Origin: Neckera pumila
Lineage: Eukaryota > Streptophyta > Bryopsida > Hypnales > Neckeraceae
DNA length: 64,000 nt
Reading direction: 5' to 3'
Assembly (NCBI GenBank): GCA_963969595.1
Contig: OZ018416.1
Coordinates: forward strand, 12,354,065-12,418,064
This document shows, piece by piece, positions 21,824 to 36,100 of this stretch. Within the stretch, counting starts at the first letter, position 1. Each line of letters opens with the position of its first letter. The notes under the pieces are model-generated. The model had not been told where the DNA came from and searched no databases. It saw only the letters and a list, made by a program, of their open reading frames with translations. The translations under genes and the position numbers were made by a program.

Positions 21824-24800
21824 ATGGCCTTACAAACAGAATCTATCTATCCAAGAATACCTGCAGAACCAGGTTTCAAACCATTGGAAGAGGACGGGAC
21901 AAATTACATAATGTGGATGACGAATATGCGTCAATACCTTTCTAGTAAAGGCTTAGAGGGTATAACAACTCGCCCACCAACACCGGCTGAAGTAGAAAGA
22001 CGGAGGAAGGCAAAGGAAGAAGATCCCACATTGATTTTTGGAAAGTCCGAAGCAGATTATGATCGAATGCAGAAAGACACAGCTACCTTAGCAATCCGTC
22101 TAAGACTCAAAGACGATCTAGCCCTTCAAATGTATCATCATGATACACCTTGCGACCTCTGGGAAGAGATTCAATCCCGTTTTGAAGCCATGCGTGAAAT
22201 TACATATCCTGAAACATGGCAAGCATGGTTAAGTCTTCGTCATATGGATTTTGACCTACTTGATGATTATAAAGCAGCGCTATTTAAACTGACAGCAAAG
22301 CTAGCATATTGTAAGAGGCCAGTAACAGAAGAAGACATAATATTTAAGACATTATCGACAATGGGACCCGAAAGGATGGGACTTCGAGAGTCATTGCTAG
22401 CAAGAGAATATAAGAACTCAAGAGACCTATTCATTTACCTGGCTGAGAATGAGAAATTCAACAATGTTGCAAAAGAATTGGCAAAACAAAGACCTGCTGG
22501 GACTATAGTGACCCCAGAATTGAATTACACAAGAGAAAAGCAGCAGGATCCAAACAGAAGAAGAAAACCGTGGAAACGACAAGAGAAGAGGGCTCGGAGA
22601 TCCGCGACCCCTGGTAAGAAAGATGAGGATAATATAAGGAAGAATAAATCAAAAACCTTTGGGAAGTGTTTCAGATGTGGCAAGAAACGTCACTTCGCAC
22701 GAGATTGTCGAACACCAAAGGACGTTGTTGATAAATACCGAAGAGAAAATAATTTGTCACCCTGGAGAGGCACTAAGAAAATCAGTAATGACAAGAACAA
22801 AAATAAAAAGCAACGTACTGAAAACGAAGATGAATATAATTATTTGGACCAGGTTCGCGTTGAGGAGACAAATGCAGTATTTGAACAGCAACAGCGGACA
22901 AATAGATCAATGATGCTATTTGATTCAGGAGCGACAATTACAGTCGTCACAAGTGCCAAATACTTCACGAAGATGCAGCGTGAAAACTATAAGATAGCCT
23001 CGATGAGTGGTTTAAATCTCATTGTACGTGGATCAGGACCAGCTACATTTATTTTACCTGGAGGCACTCGCATCTATGCTGAAAGAGCTCTTCTTATTCC
23101 GACGGCAAGAAGACAAGTTTTATGCGAGAATGATGTGTTTAACAGTGGCTATGAGATCAACACACACATATTCACGACAGGGGAAAGGTTCAAGACCCTT
23201 ACGAACGAACATGGAAATTGTGCAGAGAAGTTTTATTATACTGACAATGGCCTTATCGAATTTGAAATAGCAACCAACGAGTTTATTGCACTTACAGGAG
23301 AGATCACTGATGATGGCAGACTTTGGCACGACCGCCTGGGTCATCCCTCAACGAGAATGCTGCAAAATATATTAAAATCGACAGCGGGAAACATCAAAAT
23401 TTCATCAAGGCTACCCGAGTCATGCCTGGCATGCTCTCGGGGCAAACTCATACTACGTCCAGCAAAAGAAATAAAAGATAAAGAGCTCAAACCTTTCCTC
23501 AATCGCATTCAGGTTGACATATGTGGCTCGATATCACCACCATCAGGACCATTTAGGTACTTTATGGTGATGATAGACTCCACCTCAAGGTGGAGTGAGG
23601 TCAACCTGTTGTCAACAAGGAATCACGCTTTCGCGAAGATGTTGATACAGTTAATCAGGATGCAAGTTAGATTTCCAGATAATGGTGTCAGGGACATTCG
23701 AGTTGATGGAGTAGGTGAGTTTACGTCTAAAACATTCCAAAATTACTGCACAGCACAAGGTATAACACTTGAAGTAGCACTACCAGAAGTCCATTTTCAG
23801 AATGGACTCGCCGAAAGCTTAATTCGGAGAATACAATGGATAGCTCGTCCTCTGCTACTCAAGTCCAACTTACCTTTAACGGCCTGGGGCCACGCAGTAA
23901 TGCATGCTGCTGATCTCATTAGATACCGCCCATCTGCAGGAAATAAGATGAGTCCACATTAGTTAGCGACGGGAAATGCACCGGATATAAAACATTTAAG
24001 GAAATTCGGATGTTCTGTTGAGGTGCCGCTTGACCCCACGAAAAGGAAAAAGTTCGGACCTCAGAGGAAGCAGGGTATCTACGTTGGGAACGTAGGTAAT
24101 TCCCTGATAAAGTATATAGAACCAAAAACTGGAGACCTATTTAGGGCAAGGTTTCTAGACTGCCATTTTGATGAACAACATTTTCCATTCATGGAAATCA
24201 AAGAACAGCTGCCTGCCACGGTTTTAGACATTAATTGGCATACAGCGACAATTGACGACAGCCCAGATTATCGCTGCGATGGGGAAGTGCAACGAATACT
24301 GAGGCTGCGAGAACTTGCTCGCAAGCTACCTGATGCTTTTGCTGACACACCTGATATTGTAAAAAACCCCTACACCCAAGTCCAATACACTCCAGCACGA
24401 ATACTACCAGATAATACACCGGCGAACGTCTCTCAAATTCGACGAAAAAGGGGACGTCCTTTAGGGTCTAAAAATAAGCCAAAGAATTTAGGGAGAGCAC
24501 CACATATTACTGGGGGGGCATTGCCGGAGACAGGGGGAGTAACACAAGGTCCAAGGGGAGTAGCAACTAACCAGCCTAGCTTCGAAGAAGCAACGGATGT
24601 AGCACTCACTGATCACGTCTGGGATAGACGAACCATTTGTAAGAATGAAGCCTTGATGGTGCACACCGTCAATGCTATTTTAGAAAACCCTGACATACCA
24701 AAAACGGTCCCACAAGCAAAGAGATCAGTAGAATGGCCGCACTGGAAACGTGCAATGCAAGATGAGATGAATTCAATGAAAGAAAGACAAGTCTTTGGGG

Positions 24801-26494
24801 TGCCGCAGCCTAAGACACTTGATATGAAACCCATTCGTTCTAAATGGGTTTTTGCAAAGAAAAGAGACTCTGAAGGAAAGATAATCCGCTATAAAGCACG
24901 CTTAGTTGCGAAGGGCTTTACTCAACAGTTTGGAATTGACTATGATTTCACCTACAGCCCAGTAATGGATTCAATTACATTCAGATTCCTAATAGCTCTG
25001 GCTGTGCAGGAAAGACTCTCATTTAGACTGTTAGATATTGTCACAGCCTACCTGTATGGCAGGATGGACAAAGAAATGTATATGGAGCTCCCCGAAGGGG
25101 TAGAATCCATCAACTCGACAAAAGAGAGCTCAATGCAGGATATGGGCAACTCGGGACAGTCCCAGAGAGCAAAAGCAGAGCTAGTCGACAAGAAAACGCA
25201 GGATTTGGGAAAGGGCCATAAACGTGTGACGTTTGCCCCCTCCTCAGATCCTACCAATCTTGAAAATCTGAATATCATCTCTAGGAAGAGAAAGAGAGAA
25301 CTGGGTCAAGTTGTAAGGATCCAGAAAGCCATTTATGGCTTGAAACAGTCTGGACGACTATGGTACCAGAATTTAACGGATTATCTGATCCAACAGGGTT
25401 TTAAAGCAAATAAATACACACCTTGTGTATTTGTGAACCGCAGAGGAAAGCACCTTGTGCTGATCGCAATTTATGTCGACGACTTAAATATCTTCGGCAC
25501 TCGGGCAGCAGTCGAGAAAACTGTTGACCTGATGAAACACAAGTACAAAGTCAAGGACTATGGACGAACTCCAAGATGCTTAGGCGTGGAACTAGAGCAT
25601 TTTGAGGACGGCTCTGTATTCTTGCATATGACTTCATATACAAGTAGACTTCTCGAGAAATTCGCGATGTCAGAGGCTCATCCAGTCTCCACACCTTTAA
25701 CGGTCAGAACCCTAAAAACGGATCAAGACGAGTATGGTCCGTTGCGAGACAATGAAGAGATACTCTCTTCGGAGTACCCATATATTACCGCTGTAATGTC
25801 AATGTCTTGGTTATCGCTAAATGTAAGACCAGACCTGAAGTTCTCAACTCATTTATTGTCAAGACATAGCGCGGAACCGACTAAACGACACTGGCGCGGA
25901 GTAAAACATATGCTACGTTACTTGAACGGGACCAGAGACTACGGCATTCTTTTTGAAAGAAATTTCCAACCGATTAAAGGTTATGCAGATGCCGGGTACC
26001 TGTCGGCTCCTGAGAAAGGAAGGTCGCAGTCCGGCTACGTTTTTACTATGGCTGATTCAGCGATCTCCTGGAGTTCGAAGCTACAACCCACAGTCGCAAC
26101 ATCTTCAAATCATGCTGAATTGATCGCCTTATTTGACACCACCAAGGAAGCTGTTTGGCTGCGAAATATGTCATCAAGCCTAAAAACGTTAGCAAATCTC
26201 GAGATTGATATAAAACCTATGAAGATCTTCGAGGATAATGATGCCTGCCGGCACCAGATGTCAGAAGGTTTCATTAAATCCAACAATACGAAGCATTTGA
26301 CACCGAAAATCTTCTATGCTGCTGAGCAAACAAAAATCGGCACCATATCCATCGAGAAGATTACCTCTGCCGAGAACATCGCTGATTTGTTTACAAAAAC
26401 GTTACCACCATCTTCCCATCACAAACATATGTTGTCAATGAAGATGCGATCGTTAGCACAAGTCCGAAAGGAAAAGACACAACTTAGTTCATAA
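21824..26494 (+). pseudogene. Copia gag-pol polyprotein with one in-frame TAG
   Basis: One frame of 1557 codons runs from ATG 21824 to the stop at 26494, broken only by TAG at 23960-23962 in the region after integrase. Domains in order: gag; CCHC zinc knuckle at about residues 282-295 (CFRCGKKRHFARDC); aspartic protease (LFDSGAT, about 365); GAG-pre-integrase (LWHDRLGH, about 500); integrase with conserved acidic residues (VDICGS, VDGVGEF, NGLAES). After the stop come reverse transcriptase with a YVDD box (24023-frame residue 484) and RNase H (YADAGY ... SSNHAELIAL ... EDNDA). About 60-80 extra polar residues sit between the MELPEG and AIYGLKQSGR motifs of the reverse transcriptase. The break may be a nonsense mutation or a read-through site. 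Confidence 0.9.
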
Positions 26495-26588
26495 CGACTA
26501 GTGACAGGATTTTGAAAAACTACGATACTTTGCGATTAGGTCAAACAGAACCGGTTTTCTGGCATCCCACCTCCGCCAAGAGGGGGAG

Positions 26589-26862
26589 TGTCGAGACCTG
26601 GTCAATGGTCAGGTAGCTTGGCTACGTATGCGTATACGGTCAGTATACTGCCATTTCATACCATTAGTTCGTACCTCTTCAAGGTTAAGGTTGTACCTCT
26701 TAAAGGTTGAGGTTCTGAGGAGTCGCGTTGCTTCTCAGCTAGAACTACGTATCATCACTCTGATCCTTAGGCTATTCAGAAGTAATGTGATTTTGAGCCT
26801 GAGGTACGTAGGCAGCTTCATCTCTTATCGAGAGATGGAGTCCGAGTGAAAACGTACTGTCA
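26589..26862 (+). repeat. 3-prime LTR of the Copia element
   Basis: 274 bp, 271 identical to the 5-prime LTR, immediately preceded by the polypurine tract and followed by the CAATG target duplication. Confidence 0.95.
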
Positions 26863-26867
26863 CAATG

Positions 26868-29150
26868 CCAATTTAAATATTGCTTTACCAGCACAATGTA
26901 TCAATAATGACTTCTGTATCAATATAGAATCAACCAGTGTTCCCAGTGTGCCATGAAACACGTTAAACTGTGGCATCCTTTGTGGGCCCAGCCAGGGTAA
27001 ATTTGGGATTCTCAAGGGTAAAAGTAAAAAAAAGCTCCCTGTATTTGAATTGCGTCTAGGGATACTTACTAGCCCCCTAGCTAATTTGGGGCCTTTGATT
27101 GCAAATGTGAATCCAGTTTCTTTGGAAAAAAATAGTTGGTAGCAAATAAAAATTCTAGCAATTTTGTCGGGGTAAATTCAGCCAACAGGGTCCACAAAGG
27201 ATGGCACGATTTAATGCATGTGCCATTGCCACAACAAAAAACTAAAATAAAAATAATTTCAAAACTTTCAAGGTCATAAAAAATTTGAAACTCAATATAT
27301 AACTTACAAATTGTCATTGTAGGTCCAAACGCCACAAAATAAAGCCTATGCATTCCTCCTCACTGAGGGCTTTTTGACGGTATTGAGAATGCGACCAATA
27401 TATGAAGAGTTGGAAATGCACAAAAAGAATTACCAAGGACTTCTTCGTATTTGGAAATGCATTAGTTGAAGGAATTTAAATATGCAGAATTCTACATAGT
27501 ATAGAATTCATTTTTCTATGATGTTTTTCTATTCTATTCGCAAGTTTTTAAGAAGGTTGTGTCTTCTAAATTTGACCTCCAAATTCTATAGAATGAGTCT
27601 AGGAATAGTAAAACATTACTCAATTCTTTTAAAATGATAACTGTGAAATATTTAAAAAAAATGTTCCCTATCAAATTATTCTTAGAAAAAAATAAAGTAT
27701 TTCATTACTTTCAATTGGTTACGTGCATCTTCTATATAAAATTTCAGCAAAGATTCAAAGATTCTAGTAGATCATTTTTCTCAAGTTTGTACTTGAAAAC
27801 ATGCATCTCGTGATGAAAAATGGTAGACTTGATTTTTGCAATTTTCCTTTAGTATAACTAAATTCACTCAAGTATGAATGAAGTTTCATTTAGTTTTCAT
27901 ATTTTTTTATTAGAATGAACTCATCTACCAGAAGGGGTGGTCCTTTAGTCTTTTGTATAGTTGTCAAATTGCTTGTCCATGTGATTCACTTGTTTGATTG
28001 AAGTTCCCCCTTTCGATGTGGTCAACAACATCTTGACATTTATCACAGTATTCCATATGTTCATGAATGTTGGGTATGACCTTTTGATGTAGGGTTTTAT
28101 GATGGAATTATACCACATGTGTGCCTTGCAAGGTACCTACAAATATCGGTAATGGGACCAATAAGAATACATAGGATAGGATACCAATGGCTTGGTGTAT
28201 AAGGGATGCTTTGCATCAAAACCTTGCCTCCTACTTTTTACCCTTTGAAGGCCATATCTAATGTATGTCATCTTACTTGTTGACGCCCTATACTTTGCAC
28301 TTGCTCGTGCCATCCAATTCCACTTGTTGCACTATCCATTGGCGTCCATTCACCTAAATGATGCTCTCATTCCCTATTCATTAGCTTCTACACCATTTGT
28401 GTCTATTAAATTTGTTGGTGCCCAAATTCCAACATATAACCCTATGTTGACCTAATATACTATTTGTTAATATGTCTATAAACATTCATGTGTCAAAAGT
28501 TGGCAAATATGGTCACATGTAAAATTTTTCCCTTGAAGTTTGTTTGTTTTCTTAATAAAAAAAATGAGGGAAAAAATTATTTTACTTTATTTCACTTGGA
28601 CAAATTTCTTGAAACCTATTTTGGCTTGTAAGGAGCTTTAGAGGTTAATAGTAAACTACAAATAATCATCAATTTTTTAATCCAAAATCTAAAATTCAAG
28701 CTCTAAAAGTCCATAGTTGTCTAAACCTTGACTAAAAAAGAATTGGCAACTTTCAAAACTTGAAATTTTCTTCAACCTTGTTGCTAACATGTAAACTCAG
28801 TCAATTGTTGGAACTAAAATTTTGAGAAAAGTTTACGTTGATATACCTACAAAGGCTAACACTCATTACCAAATTAGTGTGAAGATCGGGCAAATCGTGA
28901 CCTTGCCTCAGATGAAATTGGCAAAGTGGTGCGCCCCAACCTTGAAATTCTTATATCCCTCTCTCTTGTCTCTCTCTCAAATTCAAGGCCAAGTTTACTT
29001 GCTCTCCCAAGCCACTTGCGGCTGGCTATTGGGTATTTTAATTTTTAATTTTTTTGCAGTAAAGGTTCTTTACTTGTGTCAAAAAAATAAAATAAAATTC
29101 AAGGCCAAGTTGATTTCCAAACATATAAATCGCCAGAAAAATTAACGCTA
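26868..29150. other. Intergenic, nothing firm
   Basis: AT-rich. Around 27080 the string CTAATTTGGGGCCTTTGATTG resembles segments near 750 and 39500, suggesting an old dispersed repeat whose ends I cannot place. No gene supported. Confidence 0.4.
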
Positions 29151-30106
29151 GCAGGCAACACTAATTGCCCAATCAGAGCGAAGATCTTCCTCCTCGTGGT
29201 CGTTAGCTTGCTCGACGAGAATCGTTGTCACGAACGAACCGAGGCGGCTCCCATAACAGCTCCCAGTACGACGGGAATGCCTCCATACCGCCCCCTGTAC
29301 AAACTGCTGATCACACGGCAACGTGCACTGCACACGGCAAAATTGCACTACAAGGTGATCCGCTTACAGTGGGCCTTTGCCGTGTTCCCCTCATCCTGGG
29401 TTTACGCGAGAACTCCTCGTCGTCGTCCCCTTCCCCGAGGCAACTCGTCTTGCTGTGTGCGGAGCTCTGTGTGTGGGTGGCGCCAGCAATTCATGGAAAG
29501 TCCAAGGTCAGTAAGTTCCAATGCCTGTGTGAGGTTGCTTGCAAGCCTTGCTTCTAAACCAAACACTCCCAGAGTCCCACTGCTGCATGTCCGTCGTCTT
29601 CGTCGTACATTTGGGGCAAAACATCCAGACTCCAGAGCGAGCAAGTGCAAGCAAGCATGCATTATATGCAGTAATAACTTCATCGGTATTCGCTTGATTA
29701 CACCTCCTCATTTGCTTGTGACAGACAGAGTCATCATCAATTGCTACTGGCAGTGTGTTGACGAAGGAGACCGGGCTGGGCGACCTTGCCTGTGCCCTTC
29801 CTTTTCCAACGACATCTGACAGCCCGCGCTCTGGGCCCTTCTGACAAGCGAAGGGGTTTTGCCTTGGCATGGGGGCTTCGACGTTGAACGGTGGGGTTTG
29901 GGTATACGAAGGACATGCTGCTGTAGCTTGGCGGCCGGGACATGTTGCTGTACGCAGCTTTGGGTTTGAATTTGGTGTATGATCAATCTATCGCAGGTTC
30001 AATGGGGAGGAGAGGGGAGGGAGAAAGTTGTAGTTGAGAAGAGAGGACGTACGCGTGCCTGGGATTGATCGAGGATCGGAGAGGCTGGGTAGGGTTGCAT
30101 TGCGGC
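29151..30106 (+). promoter_or_regulatory. CESA upstream region and leader
   Basis: Composition changes sharply from AT-rich repeats to GC-rich DNA at about 29150, just upstream of the CESA start, consistent with promoter plus leader. A CCAATCAG motif lies at about 29167-29175 and a GA-rich tract at 30003-30025. Open frames on both strands here (for example 29196-29819) have no recognisable domains and are probably incidental. Confidence 0.4.
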
Positions 30107-33100
30107 ATGGAGGCGTATGCGGGCTTGGTGGCGGGGTCTCACAATCGGAATGAGCTTGTGGTCATTCGGCAGGATGGAGATGGGGTTCGTAATCCTATAT
30201 ATCTCTTGCATACCTTGGTTTGATCTCATTTTTGGCTCTTTGTAAGTGTGGTTGTTTCAAGAGTGTAGTTCGTGAATGATCGTGTTGCATGGTAGACTTG
30301 GGCGGTTCAATGTGAGGGTGCCCGGCCCGTTGAGAGAGTTTTTTGAAACACATGGCATTGCGGGTCATTGGTAGCCTTGCTCCTTGGGAGCTTGCAATGG
30401 TGGGAAGCAGGAGAGGATGGTCTAATTGGATTCAGGTTTGGAGTCCTCCTTCGGAAATGTGCACACGCAATGCAACCAGAGTCGATTGGCCGGGGGAGAG
30501 AGAGAGGGAGTATGAGATTGAGGGATCAAAATATGAGGAGCAAGAAATATCGGTTATGTCTGCAGCTCCGATCGCCCGAGTTGTGCTGTCACACAAATGC
30601 CTCTTCTTGAAATAAGAGCAATGTAGGATAGACGCATTGGTAGATCCCTGCTGTTTAGTCGGTAGAGATTACAAGAAACTTTAAGATTACTGGGAACTCT
30701 CATTGAAGGTGATTATCCCTCTTATATTTTTTGATCGATATAGTATCAACTCTACAATATTCCGCTTCGTGAAATACTACTAGGGCAAGCGACGATGGTC
30801 AACGTGTTGTGTATGTGAGCGGGAGACTGTCCGACGTTCTTGAAAATTGGCTAACGTCCACCATTTTCGACCTTGTTTCTATTTTTTGACTTTCTATTGT
30901 AGGTCCCACTTGACACAACCTGCATCCATCCTTTCACAGACACAAATCCTGTAATGTAGACGTTCGCCCCTTGCGAAATATCTCAATCACGCCAGTTTCA
31001 CGATGAACATTCAAGGAGGCAGGCTTTACGCTGTAGACTACTTTCCTGAAATGCGCCCTCCGACCTGGGGTGTCTTGTCCGGAGCACCGTGCTATGCACA
31101 GGACTGTCCGAGAATACTATGCCGTCTCTGACTTCCTCTCTCTCTCCAGCACGCTTGTATCCATGAGGAAACGAGTACTACGCGAAGTGCAACCCCATGT
31201 TCAAATGCAGACAGAAAGGAGAGGAGGAGGAGCTGGCGTTGTTGTTTCTGACAAGGATGTTGGGTTGTTGTGTGGTCCTTGCAGCCGAAACCCCTGGGCA
31301 ATGTCAACAGCCACATTTGTCAAATTTGTGGAGACGACGTGGGGATCACGATCGAAGGGGAGCTTTTCGTGGCCTGCAATGAGTGTGGGTTCCCCGTCTG
31401 CCGCCCGTGTTATGAGTACGAGCGCAAGGATGGCAATCAGTCGTGCCCGCAGTGCCGAACCCGCTACAAACGCCACAAAGGTGGGCATCTTGCTTGCTTG
31501 TTGCAGTTCGATTTCATTGTTGAGGATTTAGGGTTTGGGTTTGCGGTCTTGCTGCATATATTCTCTACGAATGGCGCGTGAGGATGTTGAGGTGTACGTC
31601 TTGTTTGTTGTGTCCTCTTCATGCCGAGCTAGGTCACTTCGACATTTTGGTAGTTTCTGGTTTTAGGTACTGATTCTTTGTAATAATTCTCTTCGTGTAT
31701 CTCATCAACGTGCACTCTTGTCTGCCTCATTGTCCCATTCCGTTTGTACAACCTTCTACATTATATTTTTTGTGCTTCGAGCATGGTAATTATTGCTGGA
31801 TGGTTAAATAGCTGACAAGCCTTTCCCAATGTCTCACTAGCTCACTCTGAAAGCTTGGTGGTCTTCTCGTTTTAGATGCAATTCTTTTATGAACACCCGC
31901 TTCGTTTAATTCGTCAAGAGCACGAAGTCATGTGCACTTTTTTCTTCTGCCTTATCATCTCATATCGCCAGATACAGCCTTCCAATATTACATCCATTGT
32001 GCTCATGGTAATCACAGCTACGGTGGTACTGGTTAAGTAAAGAGCTGTCCAACCCTTTCCCGACATCTTTTGATGATCATTTTCGTGCAAGAACTGCATG
32101 ATTACGCTTAATATCAACTTTTATAAAGTCCCGTGCACTTTAACGAATATTGGTGTCGTTGAGTAGAAGAAACGGAATTGAGCTTCATTTGGGACGGTTT
32201 TCCTTTTTCTCTGACTTTTCTTTAGTGACGTGCGTTGAAATCTCGAGCCTGTGGTGAAGACTTACCCTTTAGTTCATCTGCTCCTGTCCATTATGGCATT
32301 TGGATGCACTTTCTTACAGTAACTTGGAGGCGTTCGTCTTACTTTGAAGGTTATGGTTCAGGATTTTTGCATCAATAATCTTAAGAGTTGGGGTAAGTTA
32401 AAGCGCTCCTTAGGTGCCACGCAGTGTATGTTCTGTGGAGAGAATGTACTAGAATTGTACATTTCAGGGGTGTGTGTGCCACCTGAGCAGCACTCTTCCC
32501 ATTGGAGCCTTTTGAACCAAGTTGCATGAATTACAGTTACTGACGCAATTTACGATCACTGATCATGAAGGTAGTCCACGAGTTAATGGTGATGAAGAAG
32601 AGGAGGACACTGACGACCTTGAGAATGAGTTTAGTTACACGGATATTGATAAGCAAGACACAAACGAAGTTACAGAGGAGATGCTACATGCCCACATGGC
32701 TTATGGACATGATAGTGACGTGATGATGACACCATTGCGGCCTCAGTTTCCCCTCCTTACAAACGGGCAAATGGTAGATCTCACCCTGCATGCCCATAAT
32801 TTCCGTCTTTTGTGATACTTCACTTTGTTTATATTTAAATACAATTTGCTGAGCTTTAAATAGAATGTCGTAATTGCAAGTGGTTTGTAACTGTGTTTGT
32901 GACTCGGAAGTAGGAATTTTAACAGTACTTGAAATTCAGGTCTCCGGAACGAGTGAGTCGAGTACAAATTCACCCGAACATCATCATGCCATTGTTCTTC
33001 CTCCGAGTACAGGGGGTGGGAAGAGGGTGCACCCAATTCCTTACATCGAAGGTGGTTTCCCAGGTATGTGAACGAGTTATGTGTAAGACTTTGCAATGTA

Positions 33101-36100
33101 TGTTTTTCTTAGTCCTCTTGGTCTCTTGTCCCCTAGAGGCCAGAAGACCCGAATTGGATCTCATGTTTTTTTTAGCAGTTTTGAGTAGGTTATATGAAGA
33201 GTCTCTTTCGACCAACTTATTTACTCACAAGCAACGCAAGCAATGTTCTTCTTTGATTCTGGTGTCAATAATTTTTGACCTCATCTAAACCGTATTTTCT
33301 GTGTAAATAATTCAAATTGGTAATGTTATAACTATGAATCCTTGAATCTCCAGTCGATGCTGTAATTGCTAGTCTGCACTTTGTGTGGACATGAACTTGA
33401 CTTGCAGAATTTGTCCTTTTAGTAAGATCCTAAGGTTTATGCAAGCTGAATCCCGTTACCAATGCTTGCACGATTGTATCTCCTCAACCTCCTTGATTAT
33501 CGTGTTGCAGTGGAAGCGCGTCCAATGGATCCAACCAAGGATCTTGCTCAATATGGTTACGGCAGTATTGCGTGGAAGGAAAGGGTAGAGAGCTGGAAGT
33601 TGAGGCAGGGAAAAATGCAAATGATGATGACGGAGGGAGGTCAACTGCAAGCCAGTGGAAAAGGTGATCAGGATGAAGGCGATCCCAACGGCCCCGACTT
33701 GCCTATGTAAGACTCCAATAAACAATCTCCAGCAGAGAGTCTCAATTGTATCAGCGTCTCTGGGTTCTGAATAGATGCTACAGGTTTGCGTAGTATTAAC
33801 CGCTGGAAGAGGTTTCTGGATTCAACTTAATAATTACTACAGTAGGATATGTTCCTCCTTGCAGTTTACTGTCACCCATGCTGTGCAGGTCCGGACAGCG
33901 TTTGAGACTTGAGATCAAATAGTCAATCTATAGATGGCAGGAGGTCCTGGGCTTTTGCTATTACCGAGGCGCAGTATGTACTGCTCGACAATAACAGGAA
34001 CTGACACAATGTGAGCATGTGGTTTTGTTCAACAGAATGGACGAGTCAAGACAGCCGTTGTCAAGAAAAGTTCCCTTTCCGTCAAGCAGGATTAATCCCT
34101 ACAGAATGATAATTGTGGTCCGTCTTATTGTGATCGGCTTCTTCTTTCGCTATCGCATATTGAATCCTGTTCGTGATGCGTATGGCCTGTGGCTTACTTC
34201 TGTAATCTGCGAAATCTGGTTTGCTGTTTCTTGGATTCTTGACCAGTTTCCAAAGTGGTTGCCTATCAACCGTGAAACTTACTTGGACCGGCTTTCACTC
34301 AGGTTTGTCTATTTGCCCCCCAAGTATGTATGACGCGGAGAAGCCTAGCCTAAAAGTATGCTTAGCCGTAGCAATGTCTAAGTCATACATAGTAAGCAGT
34401 CAGTGTTTCTTTTCCTCTTGTTCGTGTTGGAATGATTCGTTAAGTTATGCATATTCTTGATGATGCTAGGAGACTTCTTGCGACTTAAAGCCAGGTTTTA
34501 ACTATTGCACAGGTACGAAAAAGAAGGCGAACCATCTCAGCTGGCTCATGTTGATATATTCGTCAGTACTGTGGATCCTACGAAGGAACCACCTCTGGTT
34601 ACAGCCAACACTGTACTGTCTATCCTTGCCGTCGACTATCCAGTGGACAAAGTTTCTTGCTACGTGTCTGACGATGGCGCAGCCATGCTGACTTTCGAAG
34701 TTATCTCCGAAACATCAGAATTTGCTCGAAAGTGGGTTCCTTTCTGTAAGAAGTTCAGCATTGAACCTCGGGCCCCTGAAGTTTACTTCGCTCTGAAGAT
34801 TGATTACCTGAAGGATAAAGTGCAACCAACATTTGTCAAAGAGCGTAGGGCTATGAAGGTTGGGTTCTAAGCATGGTATCCCTTGTGCTCATACTTGCCT
34901 TATAATGCGAGCTCTTTAACTAGCTAGAATTTTGCTCGATTATAACCCTTCCCTTGATATTGAAGTGGGTCGACTTTGCAGAGAGAGTACGAAGAGTTCA
35001 AAGTGCGGGTGAATGCATTGGTAGCGAAAGCCCAAAAAATGCCTGAGGAAGGCTGGACGATGCAAGATGGAACTCCTTGGCCTGGAAATAACACAAGGGA
35101 TCATCCTGGAATGATTCAGGTGAGTTGATAGGTTGTGTTGAAGTAGCCAAGTTGTTTGTCCACTTTAAGCTGGGGTTGGTGCCCGTCCGTTTTGCTACGT
35201 TTTGGACCAATTCTTCATGCCAAGTATAGTGTTTCAGATGCACACTGCAATGCACTTACTAGGTGTTGTGCGTCTTGGCTTTCATCAGGTATTCTTGGGG
35301 CACAGCGGTGGACTTGACACAGATGGGAATGAGTTGCCTCGCCTGGTTTATGTATCAAGAGAGAAACGCCCAGGATTCAATCACCACAAGAAAGCTGGTG
35401 CCATGAACGCTTTGGTTCGGGTTTCTGCTGTTCTTACAAATGCTCCCTTTTTCCTCAATTTGGACTGCGATCATTACATCAACAACAGCAAGGCTCTCCG
35501 GGAAGCTATGTGCTTCTTGATGGATCCAACTGTGGGCAAGAGAGTTTGCTATATCCAGTTTCCACAACGATTTGATGGTATCGATAGGAATGATCGATAC
35601 GCCAATCACAACACGGTCTTCTTTGATGTGAGTAATGGAGTCGTTGTTTCTGACAGGAGATACAGAGGGATAGAAGAACACCTGGTCTTACATTGACTTT
35701 TTCATGAAATTGTTATTCTAAGTCTTGTTGTTCCGGTACTGCAGATCAACTTGAAAGGTCTGGATGGTATTCAGGGCCCTGTATATGTGGGTACTGGATG
35801 CGTATTCAAAAGACAGGCCCTTTACGGTTACGACCCTCCTCCTAAAGATGACAATTCAAATAAGGGTCACAGCAGTGGCATTTGTCCAACCTGGTGCTGT
35901 GGACCTCGGAAATCTGGGCCGAAAAAGGAGAAGTCTAAAAGAGGTGGGAAAAAGAAACCTCCTTCAAGAACGGGCCAGACAACACCCATCTTCAGTCTTG
36001 AAGACATTGAAGAAGGGATAGAGGGTATGACCCAGTCCTGCCTCTTGTTTTTAGTATGTGTTACTTCTGGATGTCTTGGCGCAGGCCTCCCTGAGTACTA

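Larger units (their letters stand above)
21475..26867 (+). mobile_element. Ty1/copia LTR retrotransposon with CAATG target duplication
   Basis: The unit includes 5-bp duplications CAATG at 21475-21479 and 26863-26867. The 274-bp LTRs (21480-21753 and 26589-26862) begin TGTCGAGACC and end GTACTGTCA. A purine tract AAGAGGGGGAG (26578-26588) abuts the 3-prime LTR and a candidate primer-binding site, CGTTATCAGCACTGC, directly follows the 5-prime LTR. The LTRs differ at only 3 of 274 positions, so the insertion is recent. Integrase precedes reverse transcriptase in the polyprotein, the Copia order. It lies in a gene-free stretch. Confidence 0.95.

Noticed and set aside
29196..29819. 207-codon plus-strand open frame upstream of CESA
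   Set aside because: No domain, low plausibility of composition, overlaps long open frames on the other strand in GC-rich DNA, and sits in the CESA leader/promoter.
32521..32570. Upstream acceptor (TTACAG) for CESA exon 3
   Set aside because: Using it brings a TGA into the frame carried from exon 2; the ATGAAG/GTAGTCC site keeps the frame and the conserved GSPRV join.
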